Source: Muraenolepis orangiensis (Eukaryota; Chordata; Actinopteri; Gadiformes; Muraenolepididae). Taken from it: a stretch of DNA of 64,000 nucleotides. Location: contig CM051018.1 of NCBI GenBank assembly GCA_027704905.1, forward strand, positions 25,071,704 to 25,135,703, given 5' to 3'. The first letter of the stretch is position 1, and each line of letters starts with the position of its first letter. The notes under the pieces were generated by a model. The model was not told the DNA's origin. It saw nothing but the letters and a program-made list of their open reading frames with translations, and did no database searches. Made by a program: the position numbers and the translations under genes. Of the stretch, positions 1 to 12,319 are shown piece after piece.

Positions 1-930
1 AACTGCTCACCCCACAAACCTCCAGGAGGAGCCTACGCTCTGAAAAGGCAAACCTCCTCCTTCCCCCCAGGACCAAACTGAAAACCATGGGAGACCGAGC
101 CTTCTGCTCCGCTGCTCCGAGACTGTGGAATGCCCTCCCAAACAGAGCTGAGGACACCACAGACTGTGGGATGCCCTCCCAAACCAGCTGAGGACACCAC
201 AGACTGTGGGACGCCCTCCCAAACCAGCTGAGGACACCACAGACTGTGGGATGCCCTCCCAAACCAGCTGAGGACACCACAGACTGTGGAATGCCCTCCC
301 AAACCAGCTGAGGACACCACAGACTGTGGAATGCCCTCCCAACCCAGCTGAGAACACCACAGACTGTGGAATGCCCTCCCAAACCAGCTGAGGACACCAC
401 AGACTGTGGGACGCCCTCCCAAACCAGCTGAGGACACCACAGACTGTGGGATGCCCTCCCAAACCAGCTGAGGACACCACAGACTGTGGAATGCCCTCCC
501 AAACCAGCTGAGGACACCACAGACTGTGGAATGCCCTCCCAACCCAGCTGAGAACACCACAGACTGTGGAATGCCCTCCCAAATCAGCTGAGGACACCAC
601 AGACAGTGGAATGCCCTCCCAAACCAGCTGAGGACACCACAGACTGTGGAATGCCCTCCCAAACCAGCTGAGGACACCACAGACTGTGGAATGCCCTCCC
701 AAACCAGCTGACTGTGGATGTTTTAAAAAAAAGGCCTAAAAACACATCTTTTTAGAATAGCCTTTCAATAGATTTTTAAAAACCTCCAATGGTTGCCATG
801 CCGGCGTAAACGTCGCTGCTTTTATTTTGTTGTTTTATTTAAACCATTTTACTCTGTAGCACTTTGAGATTTGTCTACGTAAATTAAAAGTGCGCTTATA
901 AATATAATTTATTATTAATTATTATCTGTG
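1..930 (+). mobile_element. LINE 3' end (L2-like) carrying a 40-bp minisatellite
   Basis: Positions 60-170 read as a LINE ORF2 C-terminus (DRAFCSAAPRLWNALPN), interrupted at 121-712 by about 15 copies of a 40-bp unit (ACTGTGGGATGCCCTCCCAA...). The 3' UTR follows (713-930; TACGTAAATTAAAAGTGCGC..., ATTATTATTA tail). The same 3' UTR is found inverted at 15640-15800 and 28100-28300. Confidence 0.75.
121..712. repeat. 40-bp minisatellite, about 15 copies
   Basis: Unit GACTGTGGAATGCCCTCCCA continuing to ...GAGGACACCACA; the copies differ at a few sites (G/A, C/T). Unit length is not a multiple of three, so the open frames across it are incidental. Confidence 0.97.
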
Positions 931-965
931 GATCAAAATACATATATAGCTATATATATATATAT

Positions 966-2080
966 AAGTGGTGAAGCGTCAGGGCCTTCAAGGTATTCAG
1001 AGAAGACCCTGGAACTCTCAGATGAAACAAAAAAAATCAAATTAATTGTGTTAATAAAATGTAATCAAATTTAATCAAATGTAATCAAATTTAAATAAAA
1101 TGAATAAATGTGAATGGTATCTGTGTTGTTATCTGTTATATTACAGTGTTATGTTGATTTGTTTGTCTTTCTCGGTCCATGCACGACGCATTTGAGTGGT
1201 TTGTGTTGGAAAAACAATGCAACCAATCAGATATTTTTCTGGGTTGCTGGGAAGAATATCCTTCAACCAAAGTATTCCCGATGACTTTGGCCCTCAGACT
1301 GAATGAGAGCGTACGTTTGGATTGACAATTTGATCAACCAATCATATAGTGATTTGTAGCCAATGGGCGTATTCTTTCAGATTTCCCCACAGCTCAATAG
1401 GGAGCTAGAAGGTATACTGGCTGGAGCGAGAGTGGATCTAGCGTAGTGCTACGTTGTTTCTACGTAGGATTTTTGTCAAAATGGCGAAGGCGAAGATGAT
1501 GGTCTGTTACTTCACTACATGGACACTGCTTTACCAACTATGGTACACTTGGAAATTGGCTGCGACAATCTGATCTGCCTAAATGAGATAAGGCATAAAG
1601 TGACTGCCTCCATGACGTCCGTCTACAGCAGGGGTTGCCAAAGTGGGGGTCGTGGGACCCCGAGGGGGGGGGTCGCGAAATGATTTCAGAATCCTCTTGA
1701 TGTGACCCATGAGGTTTATTAATTTTTTATTTTATTATTATTATTTTTTATTTATTTTTTATCATTTGTATTATTATTATTATTATTATTATTGTTAATA
1801 ATAACGTGAGTGACAAATAAAGGAATTCTGATTCCCACAGATTCACGACAGTATCATCATTGAAAAAAAGCCACACACAATGTTCGCGATAGCGATTACC
1901 CCCCCCTTGGACTTCACGATGTTTGCGAACGCGACATACCCCCCCCCCCCCCACTATCACCGTCCGACGGGGTGGGGGGTCTCCAGTCTCCAGTCTGTTA
2001 TTTTGGGGGTCGCGGGCTGAAAAGTTTGGGAACCCCTGGTCTACAGAAGGTCCAGTTGTGATAGACACGCTTCGCCACTG
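966..2080. mobile_element. DNA transposon remnant with short terminal inverted repeats
   Basis: AGTGGTGAAGCGTC at 967-980 is inverted as GACACGCTTCGCCACT at 2064-2079. Both ends lie in (TA)n. The interior (1000-1620) shows no intact coding region. It hosts the nested hAT element 1629-2038. Family not assigned. Confidence 0.5.
1629..2038. mobile_element. nonautonomous hAT-type element, 410 bp
   Basis: Ends CAGGGGTTGCCAA... and ...TTTGGGAACCCCTG, typical hAT terminal repeats. Flanked by a perfect 8-bp duplication GTCTACAG (1621-1628, 2039-2046), the hAT target length. No transposase. Interior has C/G homopolymers and (ATT)n. Confidence 0.88.
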
Positions 2081-2244
2081 ATATATATATATATATATAG
2101 CTATATATATATCTAGCTATATACATATAGCTAGATATATATAGCTATTTATATATAGCTATATATAGCTATTTATATATAGCTATATATATATATATAT
2201 ATATATAGCTATATAGCTATTTATATATAGCTATATATATATAT
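2080..2244. repeat. (TA)n / TAGCTATATA palindromic AT tract
   Basis: Self-complementary TA-rich DNA with recurring TAGCTA between the transposon remnant and the next minisatellite. Confidence 0.95.
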
Positions 2245-2249
2245 GCAAG

Positions 2250-3125
2250 TACCTTAGGACTGGGGGCCCTGAGGACCAAGTACCTTAGGACTGGGGGCCC
2301 TGAGGACCAAGTACCTTAGGACTGGGGCCCTGAGGACCAAGTACCTTAGGGCTGGGGGCCCTGAGGAGCAAGTACCTTAGGACTGGGGCCCTGAGGACCA
2401 AGTACCTTAGGACTGGGGGCCCTGAGGACCAAGTACCTTAGGACTGGGGGCCCTGAGGACCAAGTACCTTAGGACTGGGGCCCTGAGGACCAAGTACCTT
2501 AGGACTGGGGCCCTGAGGACCAAGTACCTTAGGACTGGGGGCCCTGAGGACCAAGTACCTTAGGGCTGGGGGCCCTGAGGACCAAGTACCTTAGGACTGG
2601 GGCCCTGAGGACCAAGTACCTTAGGACTGGGGGCCTGAGGACCAAGTACCTTAGGACTGGGGCCCTGAGGACCAAGTACCTTAGGACTGGGGCCCTGAGG
2701 ACCAAGTACCTTAGGACTGGGGGCCCTGAGGACCAAGTACCTTAGGACTGGGGGCCTGAGGACCAAGTACCTTAGGGCTGGGGGCCCTGAGGACCAAGTA
2801 CCTTAGGACTGGGGGCCCTGAGGACCAAGTACCTTAGGACTGGGGGCCCTGAGGACCAAGTACCTTAGGGCTGGGGGCCCTGAGGACCAAGTACCTTAGG
2901 GCTGGGGCCCTGAGGACCAAGTACCTTAGGGCTGGGGCCCTGAGGACCAAGTACCTTAGGTCTGGGGGCCTGAGGACCAAGTACCTTAGGACTGGGGGCC
3001 TGAGGACCAAGTACCTTAGGGCTGGGGCCCTGAGGACCAAGTACCTTAGGGCTGGGGCCCTGAGGACCAAGTACCTTAGGGCTGGGGCCCTGAGGACCAA
3101 GTACCTTAGGGCTGGGGGCCCTGGT
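2250..3125. repeat. 30-31-bp minisatellite, about 28 copies
   Basis: Unit GGACCAAGTACCTTAGGACT then GGGGGCCCTGA. Copies vary in G-run length (4 or 5), C-run length and A/G at one site. On the minus strand it continues a LINE C-terminus (3274 down to 3130). Confidence 0.97.
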
Positions 3126-3400
3126 GAGCTGTTTGCAGATCTGAGGGTGGGGTGGTGGTTGAGTAATGAGTTCTTGTAGATATAGAGGTATAGAGGTACA
3201 TAACCATTCATGCATTTGTGTGTAATTAACAGGATTTTGTAGTCGAACCTGAATGAGACCGGATACCAGTGCAATGAAAACAGAGTCGGTGTTATAGGTA
3301 TATATATATACTTTTTTTTTAAAATTATTATTATTATTAGATTTATCTAATCTAATCTAATATGCTCATGTTTAGAAATTTTCCTGGATGCTGCAAGGAT
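3126..3400 (-). mobile_element. LINE ORF2 C-terminal fragment
   Basis: Minus strand encodes HWYPVSFRFDYKILLITHKC followed by NGYVPLYLY...LRSANSSPG, the C-terminal HWLPV-type region of L2-like fish LINEs. It then passes straight into the 31-bp minisatellite. 3300-3400 holds TA, ATT and TCTAA simple repeats. Confidence 0.65.
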
Positions 3401-3742
3401 CCTGGCAGCATTATTTTGAATGTACTGCAATTGACCCAGCATGTATATCATGTTTATTGATAAATACAATCAAATAATACAATAATTTTAAATGATGATA
3501 ATAAGTGATGGAAAACACTCCTGTACGCTGGCATAGTATAATGTTAGCAGCACTGCTGTGTCTTTATACCCATGTCTGCATGCCAGTCCCTCACTGATCC
3601 TCCATGCCCTCTATCTTTATCCAATGCTAGTTAGGATGGCTTTAGATAAAAACATCACCTGAATTACTTCATAGTAGTAGCAAAACAGGTCATTGATGTT
3701 ATACATTGACAGACTCATTCAGCTTTAACCTATATCATTAGA

Positions 3743-3860
3743 TAGTCAAGTCAAGTCAAGTTTATTGTCACTTCACAGTTTACACAAGTATAAAGCAGTG
3801 AGTGAAAATCTTATGTGCAAAACCCGACGACAGACAGCAGTTATAAAAATAAGATAGTCT
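3743..3860. repeat. dispersed repeat, copy 1
   Basis: The block GTCAAGTCAAGTTTATTGTC...AGCAGTGAGTGAAAATC recurs at 11795-11915 and, shortened, at 27676-27735. Probably the 3' end of a retroelement; class not determined. Confidence 0.7.
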
Positions 3861-3915
3861 AGATAGTGTTTAGCAGAATAATTGCAGATCTATGACTGGG
3901 GTAAGGAACACTCAC

Positions 3916-4199
3916 CGGCCAGTCATCAGCTGGCTGCGAGAAGGCGAGCAGATGGGCTGAACGTAGTAGTTCTCCAGCCGGACGCCTTCGCGCGCCAGCT
4001 GGTCCAGCACCGGAGTGCGGATCTCCGAGCCGTGGTAGCCCACGTCCCCGTAGCCCTGGTCGTCCACCATGATGAAGACCAGGTGTGGTGGGGCATGTCT
4101 GCCGGCCGGGTCTTCCAGGGACTGAGTGAAGCCGGGGAAGCTGCCCAGCCAGGTCACCCCGAGCAGGGGGATCAGAAAGGAGCACGCTGCCCCCCTCAT
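3916..4199 (-). CDS. arylsulfatase (ARSB/ARSI/ARSJ group), first coding exon only
   Basis: ATG at 4199-4197 opens MRGAACSFLIPLLGV, a signal peptide for the secretory or lysosomal route. PPHLVFIMVDDQGYGDVGYH follows, with the metal-binding Asp pair at about residues 46-47. ICSPSRSQLMTG is the sulfatase signature, and its Cys (about residue 84) would be converted to formylglycine. The exon stops in a split Arg with donor GTGAGTG at 3915. GTG codons upstream extend the frame, but the ATG is the sensible start. The other exons must lie left of position 1, since nothing in 1-3900 matches. LENYYVQPIC resembles ARSI/ARSJ slightly more than ARSB. Whether the gene is intact is unknown. Confidence 0.82.
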
Positions 4200-4409
4200 C
4201 TCCACCACCACCTGCGCTCACCTGACTATATGCTGGCTTACGCTTGCGCCTTGCTACCTGGAATCAAATATGTGCAATCAGGGAGCCCAACCGTGTATTA
4301 GTCTGTTGAGGTCCAACTGTGCAAATGGATCTTCCTGTACCTCTTAGTATATTGTGCAAGCTGGGTTTTTTCTAATATTTCTATATCTGAACTGCACAAG
4401 AAACTAGTG

Positions 4410-4581
<172 letters not shown>

Positions 4582-4784
4582 ACTTCACGGTAACGTATCA
4601 CATTCCTATCTCTTTACAGGCGCCTCAGAGGACGTCTGGGCATGCACGTGCACACGTGACACTCCTCCATTGCAAAGCTTTCTGTACCTACAGCAAAACA
4701 AGTCTGTGTTTCTGACACCTGTGTTTTCTAACCTCTTTGGAGAGGTGTCAACTGAAAACACAAACACAAACATGACTTGGAGAG

Positions 4785-5575
4785 GAAGTAATGCCCTCCC
4801 TCTGGACTCATCCTTCAGAGACACTGCAGTGACCCCCTCCCTCTGGACTCACCCTTCACAGACTCTGCAGTAATGCCCTTCCTCTGGACTCATCCTTCAG
4901 ACACTGCAGTGACCCCCCTCCCTCTGGACTCACCCATTAGAGACTCTGCAGTGACCCCCTCCCTCTGGAATCACCCTTCAGACACTGCAGTGACCCCCCT
5001 CCCTCTGGAATCACCCATTAGAGACTCTGCAGTGACCCCCTCCCTCTGGACTCACCCCTCAGAGACACTGCAGTGACCCCCTCCCTCTGGACTCACCCTT
5101 CACACTGCAGTGACCCCCTCCCTCTGGACTCACCCTTCAGACTGCAGTGACCCCTCCCTCTAGTCTCACCCTTCAGACTGCAGTGACCCCTCCCTCTGGA
5201 CTCACCCTTCAGACTGCAGTGACCCCTCCCTCTGGACTCACCCTTCAGACTGCAGTGACCCCTCCCTCTGGACTGACCCTTCAGAGACACTGCAGTGACC
5301 CCCTCCTTCTGGACTCACCCTTCAGAGACACTGCAGTGACCCCCTCCCTCTGAACTCACCCTTCAAAGACACAGCAGTGACCCCCTCCCTCTGGACTCAC
5401 CCTTCAAAGACACTGCAGTGACCCCTCCCTCTGAACTCACCCTTCAAAGACACTGCAGTGACCCCCTCTCTCTGGACTCACCCTTCAAAGACTCTGCAGT
5501 GAACCCCTCCCTCTGGACTCACCCTTCACACTGCAGTGACCCCCTCCCTCTGGACTCACCCCTCAGAGATTGGCA
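4785..5575. repeat. minisatellite, 35-45-bp units, about 20 copies
   Basis: Unit built from CTGCAGTGACCCCCTCCCTC and TGGACTCACCCTTCAGA. Unit length varies through presence or absence of GACAC or GACTC blocks. Confidence 0.95.
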
Positions 5576-5819
5576 CTGCTGTTTGCAGCTACTGACAGCT
5601 ACCATATGAACACAGACCTTGTTATACTGACCAGAAATATATAAAACTAAATCATTAATTATCATGTAGCTCGGCTTCAATGAAACAATATTTTCCACTT
5701 TGAACACAATAACAATAAGACACTGCTGTCTCACAACACAATAACACACATGCACATTCACACATTAATTTCACTTAATCACTAAAGTCTTTTTTAGAAT
5801 TACTAAAATATGAACCTGA

Positions 5820-8553
5820 GAGCTGTGTTGTCTGGAGCCTAGTGCTCCTGGTAGGGTCTCCCATGGCAGATTGGTCTCTGGGGATGGGCCAGACTAAGAA
5901 TGGTTCAAAGACTTCAATGGACAAACAAACAAGAAGAAGTGAGGATACCCTGCCCGGAGGAAGCCCGGGGCCCCTTTCCGGAGCCAGGCCTGGAAAGAGG
6001 GCCCGTAAGCGAGCGCCTGGTGGCCGGGTTAGCCACGGAGCCCGAGGCATAGCCCGAAAAAGCAACGTGGCCACTTCTCCTTCCCGCGGACCCACCACCT
6101 ACGGGAAGAACCTCTGGGGTCGGGTGCACTGCCAGTTAGGAGGCAGTGAAGGCAGGGGGCATCGACGGACCAAACCCAGCCAACAGAGACTGGCTTTGGG
6201 GACATGGAATGTCACCTCTCTGGGGGGGAAGGAGCCTGAGCTTCTGCGGGAGGTGGAGCGCTACCAATTAGATCTGGTGGGGCTTACCTCTACGCACAGC
6301 ACTGGCTCTGGAACTAAACTCCTGGATAGGGGTTGGACTCTTTCCTTCTCTGGAGTTGCTCAGGGTGTGAGGCGCCGGGCGGGTGTGGGGATACTCACAA
6401 GTCCCCGGCTGAGTGCCGCTTTGTTGGAGTTTACCCCGGTGGACGAGAGGGTCGCCTCCCTACACCTTAGGGTCATGGGAGGGAAAACTCTGACTGTTGT
6501 TTGTGCCTATGCACCAAACAACAGTTCGGAATATCCCGCCTTCTTGCACACCCTGGATGGAGTCCTGCATGGGGCTCCTGAAGGGGACTCTATAGTCCTC
6601 CTGGGAGACTTCAACACACACGTGGGTTACGATGGGGAAACTTGGAGGGGCGTGTTGGGGATGAACGGCCTACCTGATCTGAACCGGAGTAGGGTTTTGT
6701 TATTGGATTTCTGTGCTAGTCATGGATTGGCCATAACAAACACCATGTTCAAACATAAGGATGCTCATAAGTGTACATGGTACCAGAGTACCTTAGGCCG
6801 AAGGTCAATGATCGATTTTGTTATCGTATCATCTGGCCTGAGGCCGCAGGACACAGGTGGTCCACCACGAAGGACCTTCGTGGATCCATCCAAGCTGTGT
6901 ACAGTAAGGGTGGGACATTGCTGACCTCAACTGAGGAGGTGATCGGGCGGTGGAAAGAACACTTTGAGGAACTTCTTAACCCAACTACACCCTCAATGGT
7001 AGAGACAGAGCTGGAGGATGAAGGACGGCAAACATCAATCTCCCTGGAGGAAGTCACTACGGTAGTCAAACATCTCCACAGTGGCAAAGCCCCAGGGGTT
7101 GATGAGATCAGTCCAGAAATGCTAAAGGCTCTGGGTGTTGAGGGGCTGTCGTGGATGACACGTCTTTTCAACATTGCGTGGAAGTCTGGGACAGTGCCTG
7201 AGGAGTGGCAAACGGGGGTGGTGGTACCCCTGTTCAAAAAGGGTGACCAGAGGGTGTGTGCCAAATACAGGGGTATCACATTACTCAGCCTCCCTGGGAA
7301 AGTCTACTCCAAGGTGCTGGAAAGGAGGGTTCGGCCGATAGTCGAATCTCAGATTGAAGAGGAACAATGCGGATTCCGCCCTGGTCGTGGAACAACGGAC
7401 CAGCATTTCACTCTTGCAAGGATCCTGGAGGGGGCTTGGGAGTATGCCCATCCGGTCTACATGTGTTTTGTGGATTTGGAGAAGGCATATGATCGGGTCC
7501 CTCGGGAAATACTGTGGGAGGTGCTGCGGGAGTATGGGGTGCGGGGGTCACTGTTGAGGGCCATCCAATCTCTCTACTTCCAAAGCAAGAGCTGTGTCCG
7601 GATTCTCGGTAGTAAGTCAGGCCTGTTCTCAGTGGGTGTTGGCCTCCGCCAGGCCTGCACTTTGTCACCCATCCTGTTTGTGATTTTCATGGACAGGATT
7701 TCAAGGCGTAGTCATGGAGGGGAGGGGTTTCAGTATGGTGGGCTCAGGATTGAATCGCTGCTGTTTGCAGATGATGTGGTCCTGTTTGCGTCATCAGTAT
7801 GTGACCTTCAGCACTCACTGGATCGGTTTGCAGCGGAATGTGAAGCGGCTGGGATGGGGATCAGCACCTCCAAATCTGAGGCCATGGTTCTTAGCAGGAA
7901 ACCGGTGGATTGTCTACTCCAAGTAGGGAGGGAGTCCTTATCCCAAGTGAAAGAGTTCAAGTATCTCGGGGTCTTGTTTTCGAGTGAGGGGAGGATGGAG
8001 CGTGAGATTGACAGGAGAATAGGTGCAGCGGGAGCGGTATTGGGTGCACTTTGGCGCACCGTTGTAACCAAAAGAGAGCTAAGCCAGAAGGCAAAGCCCT
8101 CGATCTACCGATCACCTATGGCCATGAGCAATGGGTAATGACCGAAAGGACAAGATCGCGAATACAAGCGGCCAAAATGAGTTTCCTCAGGAGGGTGGCT
8201 GGTATCTCCCTGAGGGATAGGGTGAGAAGCCCTAAGTCACTCGTGAGAGACTCGGAGTAGAGCCGCTGCTCCTTCTCGTAGAAAGGAGCCAGTTGAGGTG
8301 GTTCGGGCATCTAGTAAGGATGCTTCCTGGTCGCCTCCCGAGGGAGGTTTTCCAGGCACATCCAACTGGGAAGAGACCACGGGGCAGACCGAGGTACAGG
8401 TGTACATCTCCACACTGGCCTGGGAACGCCTCGGGATCCCCCAGTCAGAGCTAGTCCATGTTGCCAGGGAGAGGGAAGTTTGGAGTCCCCTGCTGAAGCT
8501 GCTACCTCCAAGACCCGATTACGGATAAGCGGGAGAAGATGGATGGATGGATG
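5820..8553 (+). mobile_element. rearranged RTE-type (Rex3-like) LINE
   Basis: Same family as 60752-61775 but longer. An endonuclease part (5842-6840; LALGTWNVTSL, VVCAYAPNN, LLGDFNTHVG, MIDFVIVSS) is joined near 6840 to the reverse transcriptase part (about 6890-8110; FRPGRGTTDQ, FVDLEKAYDRVP, LLFADDVVLFASS) in a different frame. The linker with the final endonuclease His is missing, so the element is internally deleted. Near 8114, 19 bp present in the other copy (after CTACCGATCA) are absent, which shifts the frame. It ends at the same GATAAGCGGGAGAAG + (ATGG)n tail. Non-functional. Confidence 0.85.
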
Positions 8554-8648
8554 GATGAAATGGAATGGAAAAATAATCGTACATTATTTGAGTACATTAT
8601 ATCATTCGCTTGGGAGATTTCATGGAAATATCCACCCCAATCACGGCA

Positions 8649-9486
<838 letters not shown>

Positions 9487-9489
9487 GCC

Positions 9490-10055
9490 ACTCTCTTTAG
9501 GGTGAGAGACCCAGATCTTCACTTATAGTTCAACCATTCTAGCTTAAATCCATACATATGGTTTCCCTTAAAGGAAGGATAACAACATTTATTTATGTTT
9601 GTATTGTTAGACAATACTATAAAATAAAGGATGACAATTAAGGTAAGTATAAGCAGCATGCTGGCCAGGCTGGGTTTGATTTTGCAAGCTGGGTTAGACA
9701 GTGCTCAGTAAGTAACACACAACACACTAAACACTGAATTCACAGCACCCCAAACTATAGGCTGCCCACTGGGTTAAGGGGAGCGACATAGACTGAGATT
9801 ACTAAACCAGAAAATAAAACATACAACTGTAGGCTACACAAAACTGTGTCTAGGCCCCAGGGAATAGCAGCAACAAGCGGAATAAAAAAGTACACAATTA
9901 CAATTATTTTTTATACAGAGGAAAACCGAGGCTGATCTGGGGATCAGGGATCAGGTTTTAGTAGTAAGTCTAAAACACAAGTTAATCCCTTAGTACATCA
10001 TACATGACATTAAACATCTACAGCAATGAATGCATTTATATTAATTGTTATGCAA
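9490..10055. other. no feature recognised
   Basis: Non-repetitive AT-rich DNA between the (GAT)n tract and the LINE 3' end; no supported ORF or RNA gene. Confidence 0.5.
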
Positions 10056-10059
10056 CGTT

Positions 10060-10142
10060 AACCAACAGGTTCAAGGAGAGTTTTTACCCACAGGGTAACT
10101 GAACTGCAGTGACCTACTGAACTGCTAGGAGTGCTGCCACGA
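10060..10142 (+). mobile_element. Rex1-like LINE 3' end fragment
   Basis: AGTTTTTACCCACAGGGT...ACTGAACTGCTAGGAG closely resembles 27615-27670, which lies at the end of a recognisable LINE ORF. It passes into the 27-bp minisatellite. Confidence 0.6.
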
Positions 10143-11120
10143 TCATAACATGTCATTAACATTACACTATCATAACATGTCATTAACATTACACTATCAT
10201 AACATGTCATTAACATTACACTATCATAACATTGTCATTAACATTACACTATCATAACATGTCATTAACATTACACTATCATAACATTGTCATTAACATT
10301 ACACTATCATAACATTGTCATTAACATTACACTATCATAACATGTCATTAACATTACACTATCATAACATTGTCATTAACATTACACTATCATAACATGT
10401 CATTAACATTACACTATCATAACATTGTCATTAACATTACACTATCATAACATTGTCATTAACATTACACTATCATAACATGTCATTAACATTACACTAT
10501 CATAACATGTCATTAACATTACACTATCATAACATGTCATTAACATTACACTATCATAACATGTCATTAACATTACACCATCATAACATGTCATTAACAT
10601 TACACTATCATAACATGTCATTAACATTACACTATCATAACATGTCATTAACATTACACTATCATAACATGTCATTAACATTACTCTATCATAACATGTC
10701 ATTAACATTACACTATCATAACATGTCATTAACATTACACTATCATAACATGTCATTAACATTACACTATCATAACATGTCATTAACATTACACTATCAT
10801 AACATGTCATTAACATTACACTATCATAACATGTCATTAACATTACACTATCATAACATGTCATTAACATTACACTATCATAACATGTCATTAACATTAC
10901 ACTATCATAACATGTCATTAACATTACACTATCATAACATGTCATTAACATTACACTATCATAACATGTCATTAACATTACACTATCATAACATGTCATT
11001 AACATTACACTATCATAACATGTCATTAACATTACACTATCATAACATGTCATTAACATTACACTATCATAACATGTCATTAACATTACACTATCATAAC
11101 ATGTCATTAACATTACACTG
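10143..11120. repeat. 27-bp minisatellite, about 36 copies
   Basis: Unit CATGTCATTAACATTACACT + ATCATAA; some early copies have an extra T (CATTGTC). Being 27 bp, it keeps frames open in both directions (MSLTLHYHN; DSVMLMTCY), but there is no gene. Confidence 0.98.
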
Positions 11121-11794
11121 TCATGCTCTTGACTTTCTGGAATGAATACAGTGACTGCACTGTTGCAAAAAATGCTTTTCCTTTTTGAACCATTGGTCAA
11201 ATGCGTTATCTAAGAGGGAGGCTGGAAACAGGTGATTGGCTGGAATTGGGGCATGACATTTTTAAGGAATGTCGCACTACAGGGTTCTGGCAGGTCTGGG
11301 ACGTGTGCAAGGGAACCAATGAACACAAAAGAGCAGAGAGTGAAATCCGACTGCAAGAACTAGATTCAATTTGTAACCAGGCAGGAGTTGCCAGGGTGGA
11401 TGTATCACATAGCCAATATAATTACATTACATGGCTTTTGATGTTAGCAGCCAAGTAGAATATCCTAAAATTTGGTATAGCCATTCCACCATTCACCTTA
11501 GGCCTTTGTAAAAATACTTTCCTGATTCTAGGAGTTTTTATGTTCCAAATAAATGATGAAATAAAACAATAAATATAAGAATTTTGGAAGGATGTTCATT
11601 TTAACTGTATTGATTGGTCCGGCTAGTGATAAGGGCGTAGTAGACCAACGGGTAAGAACCTGTTGGGTACGTTCCAGAAGTGGAGTAAAATTGGCCGTTT
11701 ACAATTGTGAGTGACACTTAAGACACACCAAGATAATTAAACGCATTATTTGTTATTTTGAATGGTAATGAATTTAAATTAATCTGACTAGCAG
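11121..11794. other. no feature recognised
   Basis: An 85-codon open frame at 11201-11458 has no recognisable motif or splice context. Left part may be LINE 3' UTR (TTGACTTTCTGGAAT). Confidence 0.4.
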
Positions 11795-11915
11795 CAGTCA
11801 AGTCAAGTCAAGTTAAGTTTATTGTCACTTCACAGTTTACACAAGTATAAAGCAGTGAGTGAAAATCTTATGTGAATACCCGACGACAGACAGCAGTTAT
11901 AAAAATAAGATAGAA
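11795..11915. repeat. dispersed repeat, copy 2
   Basis: Second copy of the 3743-3860 block, with the same GACGACAGACAGCAGTTATA continuation and an A-rich tail to about 12000. Confidence 0.7.
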
Positions 11916-12319
11916 TAAAAACAGAATAGAATCAAATAAGTAAAAAAAGTACAAAACTGTATAAAGTTAAATATATAAAAATAAAAATGCAATTTATAAA
12001 ATGCAATATATCAGCACAGAAAAATAGCAATATGTATATATAAATCAATGTAATAAAATATACATTGTTATATGCTATACACCAGACTTACTCAACATGC
12101 CTGATTATGAATGCATAATAATTATAATTAGCCGACCAAAAAAAGAAATAAAATAAAAAATAAAAAATCCTGACCTGCTTTGGATGTGTGTGAAAGATCC
12201 TTCTCTGCCATGGGAATAATAAAATCAAAGCAGCGTTCCCGTCTAATTGACAGACATTTGGCACTATCTCTGACTATCTCAGAGCAGCTACAACTGAGCA
12301 ACAAGCAGATCTGAAAGTA

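Noticed and set aside
3882..4301. 139-codon plus-strand frame over the arylsulfatase exon
   Set aside because: Antisense shadow; the minus strand carries the sulfatase signature and signal peptide.
10445..11200. Long open frames of 9-residue repeats on both strands
   Set aside because: Generated by a 27-bp tandem repeat with no internal stop; no splice context, and both strands are equally open.
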